Source of the DNA: Akkermansia muciniphila
GTDB taxonomy: Bacteria > Verrucomicrobiota > Verrucomicrobiia > Limisphaerales > BJHT01
Direction of reading: 5' to 3'
Length of the DNA stretch: 64,000 nt
Assembly: GCA_945861535.1 (NCBI GenBank)
Contig: CAMAUZ010000020.1
Location: 31,376-95,375, forward strand
The translations under genes and the position numbers were made by a program. Below are positions 38,008 to 47,764 of this stretch, piece by piece. The notes under the pieces were generated by a model that was not told where the DNA came from, did no database searches, and saw only the letters and a program-made list of their open reading frames with translations. Within the stretch, counting starts at the first letter, position 1. Every line of letters starts with the position of its first letter.

Positions 38008-38784
38008 ATGAACAAAATCTTCGCCCTCGCCAGCGTCGTGCTCCGCGAACTTTACCGGCGCAAGGATTTCTACGTCCTGTTCGTCATCGTCGCGCTCATT
38101 ACGCTGCTCCTCGGCAGCGTCAACGTGTTCAACGACACCCAGGTCGTCCGCTACCTCAAGGAAGTCTGCCTGCTCCTGATCTGGATTGCCGCACTGGTCA
38201 TCGCCGTGACGACCGCCGCGCGGCAGATCCCCGGCGAGCGCGAGAGCCGCACGATCTTCCCGCTCCTGGCCAAGCCCGTGTCGCGCGCCGAACTGGTGCT
38301 CGGCAAATTCCTCGGCTGCTGGCTCGCGTGCGGCGTGGCGCTCGTCGCGTTCTATCTTTTCTTCACGCTCATCACGCTGGCGCGGGAACACAGCCTGCCG
38401 CTGGCGAGTTACTTTCAGGCGTTCTGGCTGCACTGGATGATGCTCGCCGTGGTCATCGCGTTCACGCTGCTCGGTTCGCTCGTTTTCACCGCGCCCTCGG
38501 TCAACTCGACGGTCACGCTGATTCTCGTGACCGGCGTCCTGCTGCTCGGACGCCATCTGAACAAGGTCGCCGCGCAACTCCCTGAGCCGCTCGGCCTGAT
38601 CCTCTCGCCCATCTACTTCGCCATCCCGCACCTTGAACTCTTCGATGTCCGCGACCTGATCGTTCACAATTGGAAACCCATCGCCTGGACCGCGTGGAGC
38701 CTCGCGACCCTCTACGCCGCCAGCTACTCCGCGCTCTTCCTCGGCTCCGCGTGCCTCGTCTTCCGCCGCAAACCGGTGAATTGA
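38008..38784 (+). CDS. ABC-2 type transporter permease
   Basis: A 258-residue membrane protein with six predicted spans, at about 23-40, 53-70, 103-125, 140-160, 170-185 and 232-252. RRKDFYVLF near the N-terminus and GERESRTIFPLLAKPVSRAELVLGKFLG between spans 2 and 3 are typical of the ABC-2/NatB type. It forms an exporter or membrane-remodelling complex with the preceding ATPase. The substrate is unknown. Confidence 0.9.
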   Translation: MNKIFALASVVLRELYRRKDFYVLFVIVALITLLLGSVNVFNDTQVVRYLKEVCLLLIWIAALVIAVTTAARQIPGERESRTIFPLLAKPVSRAELVLGKFLGCWLACGVALVAFYLFFTLITLAREHSLPLASYFQAFWLHWMMLAVVIAFTLLGSLVFTAPSVNSTVTLILVTGVLLLGRHLNKVAAQLPEPLGLILSPIYFAIPHLELFDVRDLIVHNWKPIAWTAWSLATLYAASYSALFLGSACLVFRRKPVN

Positions 38785-39143
38785 ACCGGAAGCCGTCGGA
38801 GGAATTTTGAAACCACGGATGGACATGGATAAACACGGATGAAAATAGGAACTCCACCTTCCCTCCACTGGATACAGCATGCGGCTTTCAACCCGAACGC
38901 TGAGGTGGATTTCGCGGCTCGGTCGGGAGCGCGGCCTTCAGGCCGCAGAAACGTGCGCCTTGCAGTGAGGTTTGAAGAGCACAGTTCCAGCCGCGGCTTT
39001 CTGCGGCGTAAACGCCGCGCTCCGTGCGCGGTCGGACCCTCGCTGAGGTTGTCGTTTGCGAAACTCGGGTTCAACTCGGCTTCCCCGTCCGTGTCCATCC
39101 GTGTCCATCCGTGGTTTCACTTCTCCTTTTGAACTGATCCGTC
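38785..39143. other. Gap filled by repeat A3
   Basis: The gap is repeat DNA from 38810 to 39118; nothing else is seen. Confidence 0.6.
38810..39118. repeat. Family A tandem-armed inverted repeat, copy A3, with nested inverted repeat
   Basis: Left AACCACGGATGGACATGGAT, right CATCCGTGTCCATCCGTGG. The core holds a second inverted repeat: GGAGCGCGGCCTTCAGGCCGC near 38928 against GCGGCGTAAACGCCGCGCTCC near 39002. Confidence 0.8.
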
Positions 39144-40091
39144 ATGGGCACCACTCCGTTCACCCTGATTTTGTTGTTCGTCGGCTGCTTCTCGCTCGCG
39201 ACGCATCTGGTGCCGCAGCATCAGGAATGGTCCGTCCCCCGCGCCGGCTCGACCGACCTCCTCACCGCGTTGATGGGCGATAGCCGCCGCCTCGTGGCCG
39301 GCTGGCTCTACACCCGCGCCGACGTTTATTTTCACAGCGGCTACTACGCCAGCGTGTTCGACACACCCGCGGCCAAACCCGCCGCTGCGCCCGCGCCGAT
39401 CGCACAATCATCCACGCCCACGCCCACGCCCGCACCGTCCGCCGCGCGCGCCACCGATCACAGCCAGTGCCGCCACGACCAAGGCCGCTGCGCCCACAGT
39501 CACTCCGGCTGCAACCACGATCACGGCCGGCCGCAGCGCGAAGACTGGATCGCCCGATTCAGCCGCAATTTCTACCCGTCCGAACACACCCATCTCGGCA
39601 AGAACGGGGACGAACGTGAAATCCTCCCGTGGCTCCGGCTCTCCGCGCAGTTCGATCCCGAGCGCGTCGAGACCTACGTCGTCGCTGCGTTCTGGCTGCG
39701 TGACCGTCTCGGGCGCGCCGCCGATGCCGAGCAATTTCTGCGCGACGGCCTCCGCGCCAATCCCGGCAGCCACGCGATCCTGTTTGAACTGGGCCGATGC
39801 TACGCCGAGCACCGCCACGACGCCGCCCGCGCGCGCAATCTCTGGGAACTCGCCTTCACCCAATGGCTGAAAGCCGAAGGCCCGAAATCCTCTCCCGACC
39901 TCTTCGCCTACAGCCAGATCGTCGCCCAACTCGCCTCGCTTGAGGAACGCTCCGGCGACCTCGAAAAATCCATCCGCTACCTGCGCCTCCTGAAAAAAGC
40001 CTCCCCGCATCCCGACAGCATCGAGTCCCGCATCGCCGGGCTGAGTCAGAAACTTCCCGCGGATCCCCCGGTCCCGATCGTGCCCGAGTGA
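39144..40091 (+). CDS. TPR-like membrane-anchored protein with His/Cys-rich linker
   Basis: A 315-residue protein. An N-terminal hydrophobic stretch (about 6-20) could be a signal anchor. A Pro/Ala linker (75-103) leads to a His/Cys cluster at 105-128 with Cys at 109, 116 and 123 and six His. A helical, TPR-like region follows (about 155-305: RVETYVVAAFWLRDRLGRAADAEQF, SHAILFELGRCYAEH, KSIRYLRLLKKA). The cluster looks able to bind Zn, Ni, Co or Cu. Function unknown; it lies downstream of the ABC pair but is separated by repeat A3. Confidence 0.8.
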   Translation: MGTTPFTLILLFVGCFSLATHLVPQHQEWSVPRAGSTDLLTALMGDSRRLVAGWLYTRADVYFHSGYYASVFDTPAAKPAAAPAPIAQSSTPTPTPAPSAARATDHSQCRHDQGRCAHSHSGCNHDHGRPQREDWIARFSRNFYPSEHTHLGKNGDEREILPWLRLSAQFDPERVETYVVAAFWLRDRLGRAADAEQFLRDGLRANPGSHAILFELGRCYAEHRHDAARARNLWELAFTQWLKAEGPKSSPDLFAYSQIVAQLASLEERSGDLEKSIRYLRLLKKASPHPDSIESRIAGLSQKLPADPPVPIVPE

Positions 40092-40255
40092 CCGGCCGAA
40101 CACCGGGGAAGCGGAAGGGGGGAACGAACCCGCTCGTTGATAAGACCGGTCGCATCCCCTTGCGGCAGTAAACGGCCCTGGACGCTCGTGAGCTTTGTCC
40201 CCCCCCTCACACCCGTCTTCCCATCCGCAAAATCTCGCGCTAGCTTCCGCCGCAC

Positions 40256-41167
40256 ATGCGCAACATCGGCCAGCTCGCCACCGAACCCGACGCCCGGAAA
40301 CTGGGCGACTTTCTCTACCTGCGCGGGATCCGCAATGAAGTCGAACCCGAGCCGGACGGCCGCTGGGCGCTGTGGATCATCGAGGACGATCAAGTGGCCG
40401 AGGCCGGCCAGGTTCTCGAACGATTCCGCGCCAATTCCACCGCGCCGGAATTTCAGGTGGACACGCGCAAATCCGCCGCATTGCGCAAAGAGGAGATCGA
40501 GAAACTCGAAGAAGCCGCCCGCCGCCAATGGGGCCGCGAACGCATTTTCCCGCAGCAGATTGTCGTCACCCTCGGCCTGGTTTCCGTCGGGCTGATCCTG
40601 GTCAGCATCGCCATCTATCTGGTCACCGGCATGGGCGAAAACCGCGCCGTCATGGCCCCGTTGCTCATCTCCGAGCAACCCGGCAGCGGCCGGTTCCTGC
40701 CACCCGGCCGCTGGCTGCCGGAAGCCATGCGCGGCGAGATCTGGCGCCTCTTCACGCCCGCCCTGTTGCACTCGAGCTTCCTGCACCTGCTTTTCAACAT
40801 GCTTTGGCTGAAAGACCTCGGCAGCCTCATCGAAACCCGCGTCAGTTCCCTCTACCTCCTTGGCCTCGTCGTCGGCACCGCCATCGGCTCGAATCTCGTG
40901 CAATACTGGTGGGACGGACCTGGTTTCGGCGGCATGTCCGGCGTTGTGTACGGCCTCTTCGGCTTCATCTGGATGCGCGGCAAATTCGACCCCGCCTCCG
41001 GCCTCTTCCTCGACAAGCAAACCGTCATTCTCATGCTGGTCTGGTTCTTCGTCTGCCTCTTCGAGTTCATTCCCCGCGTCGCGAATGGCGCGCATCTCGG
41101 CGGGTTGGTCATCGGTGCTGTTTGGGGTTTTATCTCCAGCCGCCCCCATCTCGGTCACCGCCACTGA
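40256..41167 (+). CDS. Rhomboid intramembrane serine protease
   Basis: A 303-residue protein. The cytosolic N-terminal domain (about 1-95) resembles the rhomboid N-domain of GlpG. Six membrane spans follow. The first loop region has LLHSSFLHLLFNMLWL, the catalytic Ser is in GGMSGVVYGLFGF, and the catalytic His in NGAHLGGLVIGAVWG. It cleaves membrane proteins within the bilayer. It stands alone with 164 bp upstream. Confidence 0.95.
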   Translation: MRNIGQLATEPDARKLGDFLYLRGIRNEVEPEPDGRWALWIIEDDQVAEAGQVLERFRANSTAPEFQVDTRKSAALRKEEIEKLEEAARRQWGRERIFPQQIVVTLGLVSVGLILVSIAIYLVTGMGENRAVMAPLLISEQPGSGRFLPPGRWLPEAMRGEIWRLFTPALLHSSFLHLLFNMLWLKDLGSLIETRVSSLYLLGLVVGTAIGSNLVQYWWDGPGFGGMSGVVYGLFGFIWMRGKFDPASGLFLDKQTVILMLVWFFVCLFEFIPRVANGAHLGGLVIGAVWGFISSRPHLGHRH

Positions 41168-41375
41168 ACCAAGCCATCCCCGCTCCGTCTGCATGAACCG
41201 GAAAAGAAACGTCCACCTATCAATTCCGAACTTTGAACGTTCAACGTTGAGCGTTGAACGTTGGACGTTTCCCTCATTTCCGATTTTCCCCCTCCTTAAG
41301 GCCCGGCACTGAAACAACTCCCCGCTGATCCAATCGCGACCCAACACTCTGAAATCGCCCTCCCCAACTTCTTTT

Positions 41376-44300
41376 ATGAAACCAACACCCACCCGACTCC
41401 TCACCCTAGTCACCCTCCTGCGCGCCCTCGCCCTATCATCTTTCATCCTTCATCCATCATCCTCCATCTTCGCCGCCCCCGCCGCCGGCGAGGCCCGCTA
41501 CCTATCCAATACCCGCCAGCTTACCTACGAAGGCCGCCGCAGCGGCGAGGGCTATTTCTCCCCCGACGGCAAAGCCCTCGTTTTCCAAAGCGAACGCGAG
41601 GCCGACAATCCCTTCTACCAAATCTACGTCCTCGACTTGGAGAGCGGTGACATTAACCGCGTCTCTCCCGGCTCCGGCAAGACCACCTGCTCCTTCTTCC
41701 GTCCTAACTCCGACGACGTCCTCTTCGCCTCCACCCATCTCGATCCCAACACCCGCAAGCTGCAAAAGGACGAATTCGACTTCCGCGCCGCCGGCAAACA
41801 GCGCCGCTACTCCTGGGACTACGATGAACACATGGACATTTTCGTCGCCCGCCGCGACGGATCGAATCTCCGCCGTCTCACCTCCGCCCGCGGCTACGAT
41901 GCCGAGGCTGCCTTTTCCCCCGATGGTTCCAAGATAGTCTTCTCCTCCATCCGCGACGCCTACCCGCCCGAGAAACTCTCCGCAGAAGACCAGAAGAAAC
42001 TCGAAGTCGATCCGGCTTACTTCGCCGAAATCTACATCATGAATGCCGACGGATCCGACCAGCGCCGACTCACCACTTCTCCCGGCTACGACGGCGGACC
42101 CTTCTTCTCCCCCGACGGCCAGCGCATCATCTGGCGGCGCTTCGACAAGGAAGGCACCACCGCCGATGTGCATACCATGAAGCTCGACGGCTCCGATGTC
42201 CGCCGCGTCACCACCTTCGCCGCGATGTCCTGGGCGCCATATTACCATCCTACCGGCAAATACATCATCTTTACCTCCAACAAACTCGGTTTCTCCAATT
42301 TCGAACTCTATCTCGTGGACGCCGAAGGCACCCGCGAACCCGTCCGCATCACCTACACCGACGGCTTCGACGGTCTCCCTGTTTTCTCACCCGATGGCAA
42401 AAAGCTCTGCTGGACCGCCAACCGCACCGCCGACGGGAAATCTCAACTCTTCCTCGCCGACTGGAATCACGATGCCGCCCTCGCCGCCCTCGCCAGCGCT
42501 CCTGCTCGCACCGATGGCAAGACCGCCGCCCTCACCGATCCGCACGCCCACGGCCACGTCCACGCCCCCGCCGACGGTACCAAACCCGCCGCCCCCGCCT
42601 TGGATGTCACCCAGTTCTCTCCCGAAATCCGCGCCGCCGACCTCCGCCAGCAAGTCACCTATCTCGCCTCCGACAGTCTCGAAGGCCGCCTCACCGGCAG
42701 TGTCGGGGCCAAGCGCGCCGCCGACTTCATCGCCGAAACACTTCAGGCCGCCGGTCTCCAACCCCTCGGCGACAACGGCACCTTCTTCCAAAATTTCGAG
42801 TTCAGCGCCGGTGTTCGCATCCTTACCAATGACAACCAACTCGGTCTTTCTCACCACGCCTCCACCTCCGCTCCCCCGCGCTCTTTCGCCATCGAGAAAG
42901 ACTTCCGCCCGCTGTCTTTTTCCGCATCCGGCGAAGTCGAGAGTGAAGTCGTCTTCGCAGGCTATGGCCTGTTAGTCCCCGGCAAGCTCGGCGAAGGATA
43001 TGACTCCTATGCCGGCCTGAACGTTTCCAATAAGATCGTCCTGGTGCTTCGCTATGTCCCCGAGGAAGCCGATGCCAAGCGCCGTCAGGAACTCAACCGC
43101 TACGCCGGCCTCCGCTACAAAGCCCTCCTGGCCCGCAACCGCGGCGCCCGCGGCATCCTCGTGGTCTCCGGGCCCAACTCCCCCAACCCCGGCTCACTCG
43201 CCGCCCTTACCTTTGATAGCAGTCTCTCCGGCTCCGGCATCCTCGCCGCCTCCGTCTCCACCAACGTCGCCAACGCCCTCTTCACCGCCGCCGGCAAAGA
43301 CCTCAAAACCATTCAATCCTCACTCGACAAGGAAGACCCCCACGCCCAGGGCAGTTTTGAAATTCCTGGGGTCCGCATCAAACTCAAGACCGCCCTCCAA
43401 AACCTGAAGCAAACTGACCGCAACGTCATCGCTCTTCTCCCGCCCGCCAACACCAACGGCCCGCAGGAATATGTCCTCGTTGGCGCTCACTACGACCACC
43501 TTGGTCGCGGTCAGATGGGTTCCATGTCTGGCAAGGAAGACGAAGGCAGAATCCACCACGGCGCCGATGACAACGCCTCCGGCATCGCCACCGTCCTCGA
43601 ACTCGCCGCCGCCCTCGCCGCCGAACGCCAGCAACGCCCCGACCTATTTCGCCGCGGTCTCATCTTCGCCCTCTGGTCCGGCGAGGAAATCGGCCTTGTC
43701 GGCTCCCATCACTTCGCCGAGACGCCCGTCACCGCGCTGACCAATATGGTAGCCAACGTCAACTTCGACATGGTTGGCCGCCTCCGCGAAAACAAACTCA
43801 CCCTCCAAGGCATCGGCTCCTCCAGTGCCTGGCGCCGCCTCATTGAGAAACGCAACGTCGCCGCCGGCTTCAGCCTCGTCCTGCAAGATGATCCCTACCT
43901 TCCCACCGATGTCACTTCCTTCTATCCCAAGAAACTGCCCGTCCTAAATTTCTTCACCGGCAGCCATCCCGAATATCACCGTCCTGCCGACACTGCCGAT
44001 ACCCTCGACTACCCCGGCATGGAACGGATCGCCAAATTTGCCCGCGCCCTCCTCTCCGATTTAGTCAAAGTCACCGACCGCCCCGACTATCTCACCGTCG
44101 CCCAGAGTGACCGAGGCGGCAGCCGTGACAACCTCCGTGCCTACCTCGGCACCATTCCCGACTACGCCACCGAAGTCGTCGGCCTCAAACTCTCCGGCGT
44201 CCGCGGTGCCAGCCCCGCCGACAAAGCCGGTCTCAAAGCGGGCGATGTTATCGTCGAATTCAACAAACAAAAGGTCGCCAACATCTACGACTACACCTAC

Positions 44301-44399
44301 GCCCTCGACGCCGTAAAAATCGGGCAACCTGTCGAAATCACCGTCCTCCGCGACGGCAAACGCGTCACTCTCACCGTCACGCCGGAGGCGAGGAAGTAA
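41376..44399 (+). CDS. Secreted TolB-propeller / M28 peptidase / PDZ fusion protein
   Basis: A 1007-residue exported protein. A signal peptide covers about 1-34. PD40/TolB-like beta-propeller repeats fill about 40-370 (repeated FSPDGK...). A His-rich linker follows (DPHAHGHVHAP). The M28 zinc aminopeptidase domain runs about 420-880, with an inserted PA-like region and metal residues in GAHYDHLG, GADDNASG, WSGEEIGLVGS and FTGSHPEYHRPAD. A C-terminal PDZ domain is at about 915-1005 (GVRGASPADKAGLKAGDVIVEF). It probably degrades peptides in the periplasm. Fusion of propeller to M28-PDZ is less common than either alone. Confidence 0.92.
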   Translation: MKPTPTRLLTLVTLLRALALSSFILHPSSSIFAAPAAGEARYLSNTRQLTYEGRRSGEGYFSPDGKALVFQSEREADNPFYQIYVLDLESGDINRVSPGSGKTTCSFFRPNSDDVLFASTHLDPNTRKLQKDEFDFRAAGKQRRYSWDYDEHMDIFVARRDGSNLRRLTSARGYDAEAAFSPDGSKIVFSSIRDAYPPEKLSAEDQKKLEVDPAYFAEIYIMNADGSDQRRLTTSPGYDGGPFFSPDGQRIIWRRFDKEGTTADVHTMKLDGSDVRRVTTFAAMSWAPYYHPTGKYIIFTSNKLGFSNFELYLVDAEGTREPVRITYTDGFDGLPVFSPDGKKLCWTANRTADGKSQLFLADWNHDAALAALASAPARTDGKTAALTDPHAHGHVHAPADGTKPAAPALDVTQFSPEIRAADLRQQVTYLASDSLEGRLTGSVGAKRAADFIAETLQAAGLQPLGDNGTFFQNFEFSAGVRILTNDNQLGLSHHASTSAPPRSFAIEKDFRPLSFSASGEVESEVVFAGYGLLVPGKLGEGYDSYAGLNVSNKIVLVLRYVPEEADAKRRQELNRYAGLRYKALLARNRGARGILVVSGPNSPNPGSLAALTFDSSLSGSGILAASVSTNVANALFTAAGKDLKTIQSSLDKEDPHAQGSFEIPGVRIKLKTALQNLKQTDRNVIALLPPANTNGPQEYVLVGAHYDHLGRGQMGSMSGKEDEGRIHHGADDNASGIATVLELAAALAAERQQRPDLFRRGLIFALWSGEEIGLVGSHHFAETPVTALTNMVANVNFDMVGRLRENKLTLQGIGSSSAWRRLIEKRNVAAGFSLVLQDDPYLPTDVTSFYPKKLPVLNFFTGSHPEYHRPADTADTLDYPGMERIAKFARALLSDLVKVTDRPDYLTVAQSDRGGSRDNLRAYLGTIPDYATEVVGLKLSGVRGASPADKAGLKAGDVIVEFNKQKVANIYDYTYALDAVKIGQPVEITVLRDGKRVTLTVTPEARK

Positions 44400-44440
44400 A
44401 CGGAGGCTAGACGCCCCATTTCCAGTCGGCCAAAGAGCGT

Positions 44441-45364
44441 ATGTTGGAATTCCTACTCAAATCATTTGGAAAAAACCTTCTGTGGATCACTGCGGTTCTG
44501 GGTGCGTCCGCCCCGGTTGTGGTGCTGCTCCTGTTGGATAGGAGGGACAGGCAACGTCGGGATGAGTTGAGTTCTCCGCCTCAAGAGGAAAAGCTGCTGC
44601 GTCCGCCGGGTTATAGCTTGGCCTTGAAAATGGAGAAGTTATGGGACGATTTTACCCAGATGCTCATTTGGATCATCGGCAGCGGAGCAATCGGTTTTCT
44701 TTCCCTATTTGAAGGCTTCGTGCTGTTTCTTGTTCCTGAAATGCGAACCCTTAGAATTGCCTTTTTGATTGTCGGAATTGCTTGCGTTGTTTTCACGGTT
44801 CGGAAGACGTTTGCCGCGCGCGTCCTCCTGCGCCAGCGTCGCAACTGCCAACTTGGCCTACGCGGTGAGCAAGCGGTGGCCGAGTCCCTGTCGGAAGTCG
44901 CCTCGTTTGGCTATCGCGTATTTCACGACTTGCCAGGCGGAGAAAACTGGAACATCGACCACGTCGTTGTTGGACCGCAGGGCGTGTTCGCCATCGAGAC
45001 CAAGGCCCGCCGCCGACGCAAAGTGCCCGACCTACAGCGTGCGCATGTTGTCAACTACGATGCCGACAAACTCGCCTTCCCCACCTTTGAAGACCACAAG
45101 GCCATCCCACAGGCGCGCCGCAACGCGCAGTGGGTTGCCGAGTATCTCACCAAGAAGACAGGCGAACGCGTTGACGTCGCTCCGCTGGTAGTTCTCCCCG
45201 GTTGGTATGTCGTGTGTAGTGTTGCGGATACCAGAGGCTTTGCTGCGATGAATGCCACCTTCCTGAAGAAGTATTTGGCCAAACAACGTGCCATGGTACC
45301 TCCCGACCAGGTCCGCCGGATCATCACCGCGTTGGAAGAGAAGTGTCGCGACATTGAGTTTTGA
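44441..45364 (+). CDS. NERD-domain membrane protein
   Basis: A 307-residue protein with an N-terminal span (about 12-31) and two more (about 76-96 and 105-122). The NERD domain spans about 135-250: LGLRGEQAVAESL, NWNIDHVVVGPQGVFAIETKARRRR, with Asp and ExK as candidate PD-(D/E)XK-type residues. NERD proteins are nuclease-related, with poorly known roles in DNA processing. Codon use is less GC-rich than neighbours in its first third. It follows the peptidase gene after 41 bp. Confidence 0.87.
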   Translation: MLEFLLKSFGKNLLWITAVLGASAPVVVLLLLDRRDRQRRDELSSPPQEEKLLRPPGYSLALKMEKLWDDFTQMLIWIIGSGAIGFLSLFEGFVLFLVPEMRTLRIAFLIVGIACVVFTVRKTFAARVLLRQRRNCQLGLRGEQAVAESLSEVASFGYRVFHDLPGGENWNIDHVVVGPQGVFAIETKARRRRKVPDLQRAHVVNYDADKLAFPTFEDHKAIPQARRNAQWVAEYLTKKTGERVDVAPLVVLPGWYVVCSVADTRGFAAMNATFLKKYLAKQRAMVPPDQVRRIITALEEKCRDIEF

Positions 45365-45911
45365 AGAGCGAGGCGCTGCCGTGCCGCGACCAACCGGGAC
45401 GCCCGGGTTGGCGAGCCGGCGCTAACTGGTTCCCCTTACCCAGCGGGAGAGCGGGCTGGGGTGACGAAGAACGGCGATAGTTTTTCAGCCGGGTGCCAGA
45501 AGCTGCGATGCGTGGTTCTCGCCGCGGTGCGGCGGGCGAAAAATGAGGTGGCGCGGGCGGGGTTGACGCGCGGAGTTCACGCCGCTTCGCCGTCCGAAGG
45601 TCACAGCGCGTTGGCACCCGGCCGGAGCAGTCCACGCTGAAGCGGCATCAAGGCCGCGCTCCGTGCGCGCCCGGGAGGTCCGTCCGTCCTCGTCTATCAC
45701 CAACCACCTCGCCAGATACGGTGCTCCGCCTTGTCTCCGGGGCAATAGCGTTGACAGCCTTTCCGCCCCGGCGGTACCGTCCGCACGTTCAATGAAGCCC
45801 CGGATTGCCGGACCTGTCGTGTTGGCGGGGTCATGCCGGCGATTCCAGTGCAAGCAAACCTGCGCGGCCGCGGCGAGTTATCGGACCGGCTGCGCTATCT
45901 GAGACGAAGTC
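45365..45911. repeat. Gap with inverted repeat and dispersed palindromes
   Basis: GCCGGGTGCCA at 45488 pairs with TGGCACCCGGC at 45611. Downstream, GCTGAAGCGGCATCAAGGCCGCGCTCC at 45639 is broken into short pieces of a palindrome also seen near 5335. No gene is seen. Confidence 0.5.
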
Positions 45912-47072
45912 ATGAAACGAACTGTTGGCCGGTCGGTAACCCTGTTGAGTCTGGGAATGGCGTTGGTGTGGGCAGGGTGCCAGTCGCCCGGCGGATCGGC
46001 TTCGCGAACCAAGGAGAAACCCGGCGTGGAAAAAGCAGCATTTGGTAAAACTTCCGATGGCGAGGCCGTCGATCTCTATACCCTGGTCAACCGGCACGGG
46101 TTGAAAGCGAAACTGACCACCTATGGCGCCATGGTGACCGAGTTGCAGGTGCCCGATCGCAACGGCCAGTTGGCCGATGTCGTGCTCGGGTTTGACTCAC
46201 TCGAGGGATATCTCAAGGGGCATCCATATTTTGGCTGCACCACGGGCCGGTATGCGAACCGGATCGCCCGCGGACGGTTCCTGCTCCACGGCACGGAATA
46301 CAAATTGGCGACCAACAATGGCGCGAACCATCTCCATGGCGGGGTAAAGGGGCTCGACAAGCGCGTGTGGAAGGCGGAAATCCTCCCGGGTTACCGCGGC
46401 CCGGCGGTGAAGTTTACCTATCGCAGTCCCGATGGCGAAGAAGGCTATCCGGGCAATCTGGATATCGCGGTGACTTATACCCTGAGCGATGACAACGAGC
46501 TTATCGTCGAGTATCTCGCCACCACGGACAAGGCCACGGTCATCAATCTGACCAACCACTCCTATTTCAATCTGGCTGGCGCGGGTAACGGTGAAGTCCT
46601 CGATCACTCACTGATGATCAATGCGAGTCGCTACACGGTGGTTGATGACTCCAGCATTCCCACCGGTGAACTGCGGGCGGTCTCCGGCACCGAAATGGAT
46701 TTCCGCGTGGGCAAGGAATTGCGGAAAGACTTCGACAAGCTCAAAGGCACCCCCGGAGGCTATGATCATAACTACGTGTTGAACCAGTCCAAGCCGGGCG
46801 AACTGGTCCTGGCCGCCGAGCTGTATGACGCCAAGAGCGGACGGTTGATGAAGGTTTACACCACCGAACCCGGCATCCAGCTCTACACCGGCAACTATCT
46901 CGACGGCACCAACACCGGCAAAGGGGGCAAGGTCTATCGGAAGAACTATGCGGTCTGTCTCGAGACTCAGCATTTCCCGGATTCCCCGAATCAGCCGACT
47001 TTCCCCAGCACGGTTCTCTATCCGGGTGCAACCTACGCCACGAAGACGATCCATAAGTTTACGACCAAGTGA
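45912..47072 (+). CDS. Aldose 1-epimerase (mutarotase), lipoprotein
   Basis: A 386-residue GalM-family enzyme that interconverts alpha and beta anomers of hexoses. A lipoprotein signal ends ALVWAGC at residues 17-22, so it is probably anchored in a membrane. Catalytic region: TTGRYANRIARGRF, NNGANHLHGG (His), INLTNHSYFNLAG (His) and CLETQHFPDSPN (Glu). This export signal suggests action on sugars in the periplasm. Upstream and downstream gaps are repeat DNA. Confidence 0.94.
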   Translation: MKRTVGRSVTLLSLGMALVWAGCQSPGGSASRTKEKPGVEKAAFGKTSDGEAVDLYTLVNRHGLKAKLTTYGAMVTELQVPDRNGQLADVVLGFDSLEGYLKGHPYFGCTTGRYANRIARGRFLLHGTEYKLATNNGANHLHGGVKGLDKRVWKAEILPGYRGPAVKFTYRSPDGEEGYPGNLDIAVTYTLSDDNELIVEYLATTDKATVINLTNHSYFNLAGAGNGEVLDHSLMINASRYTVVDDSSIPTGELRAVSGTEMDFRVGKELRKDFDKLKGTPGGYDHNYVLNQSKPGELVLAAELYDAKSGRLMKVYTTEPGIQLYTGNYLDGTNTGKGGKVYRKNYAVCLETQHFPDSPNQPTFPSTVLYPGATYATKTIHKFTTK

Positions 47073-47103
47073 GCTTGGGGGCGGGCGGGTTGTCGGCGGT
47101 GTG

Positions 47104-47138
47104 GCGGGTGGCACGGGTTTCTCACCTGTGCCACCCGT
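47104..47138 (+). terminator. Hairpin after the aldose epimerase gene
   Basis: GCGGGTGGCAC and GTGCCACCCGT form a stem with the T-bearing sequence CTTTGTGT after it, 32 bp past the stop. It belongs to a dispersed palindrome family (K) but could terminate transcription. Confidence 0.5.
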
Positions 47139-47173
47139 CTTTGTGTGGACGCTGGTGCGAATTGCGGATTAGG

Positions 47174-47634
47174 CCTATGTCCTTGACGCAACCGATAGCT
47201 ACGCATCGAAGTTTTGACAGTCAATCGCGCTATTTGCGGTGGCAAGACCAAGGTGAGTTGAGTCGAGGGGATGGCCCTGATGTCTTTATCTTTTACCCCG
47301 CACCTTTTACCAAAAATTTCTCCGGCAGCACCCGCGCGAGCAGTGGCCTTGCCTTCGCGAAGTGATCGCCAAGGAAGTCGTCATCGGACTGAACCTTTCA
47401 CAATCACGGGGCTGCTGAACCGGCTCTACGAGTTTGCGGTGCAGGCAAGAAAGCCAATGCAGCGCACGAGACTGAAATGATGGTAAAAGATGCTGGGTAA
47501 AAGATGGGAAAGCTTTGATGCTTTTCAGGGCCATGTCCTTGCCTCAACCGGCAGCTACGCATCGCCATGTTTGAAGCCATTTGGACTATTGGTCGTGGCC
47601 AGATCAACTTGAGTTGAGTCAAGGGGATCGCCTG
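47174..47634. repeat. Composite repeat, family M
   Basis: Two direct copies of about 105 bp (47174-47280 and 47531-47634; shared ATGTCCTTG...CAACCG, AGCTACGCATCG and GAGTTGAGTC) flank an inner pair of inverted arms: CTTTTACCCCGCACCTTTTACC at 47291 and GGTAAAAGATGCTGGGTAAAAG at 47480, each two 14-bp units. The 155-bp core shows no gene. Confidence 0.75.
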
Positions 47635-47764
47635 TTTCGGATTAGCCGCGCAGTGGGAGCATGAAGCGCCGAATTTCTTTTTGGCGAATCGGGGCCGACG
47701 AAGGCCGGTCCGTTTCGGAGGCCCTCAGCGCTCCACTTCGGCATTTGCCTTGAATTCACGGAGT

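Noticed and set aside
36993..38784. The ABC pair as a metal exporter with the His/Cys protein
   Set aside because: Only proximity supports it. Repeat A3 separates them and the permease has no recognisable metal site, so I keep it as a speculation within the finding on 39144-40091.
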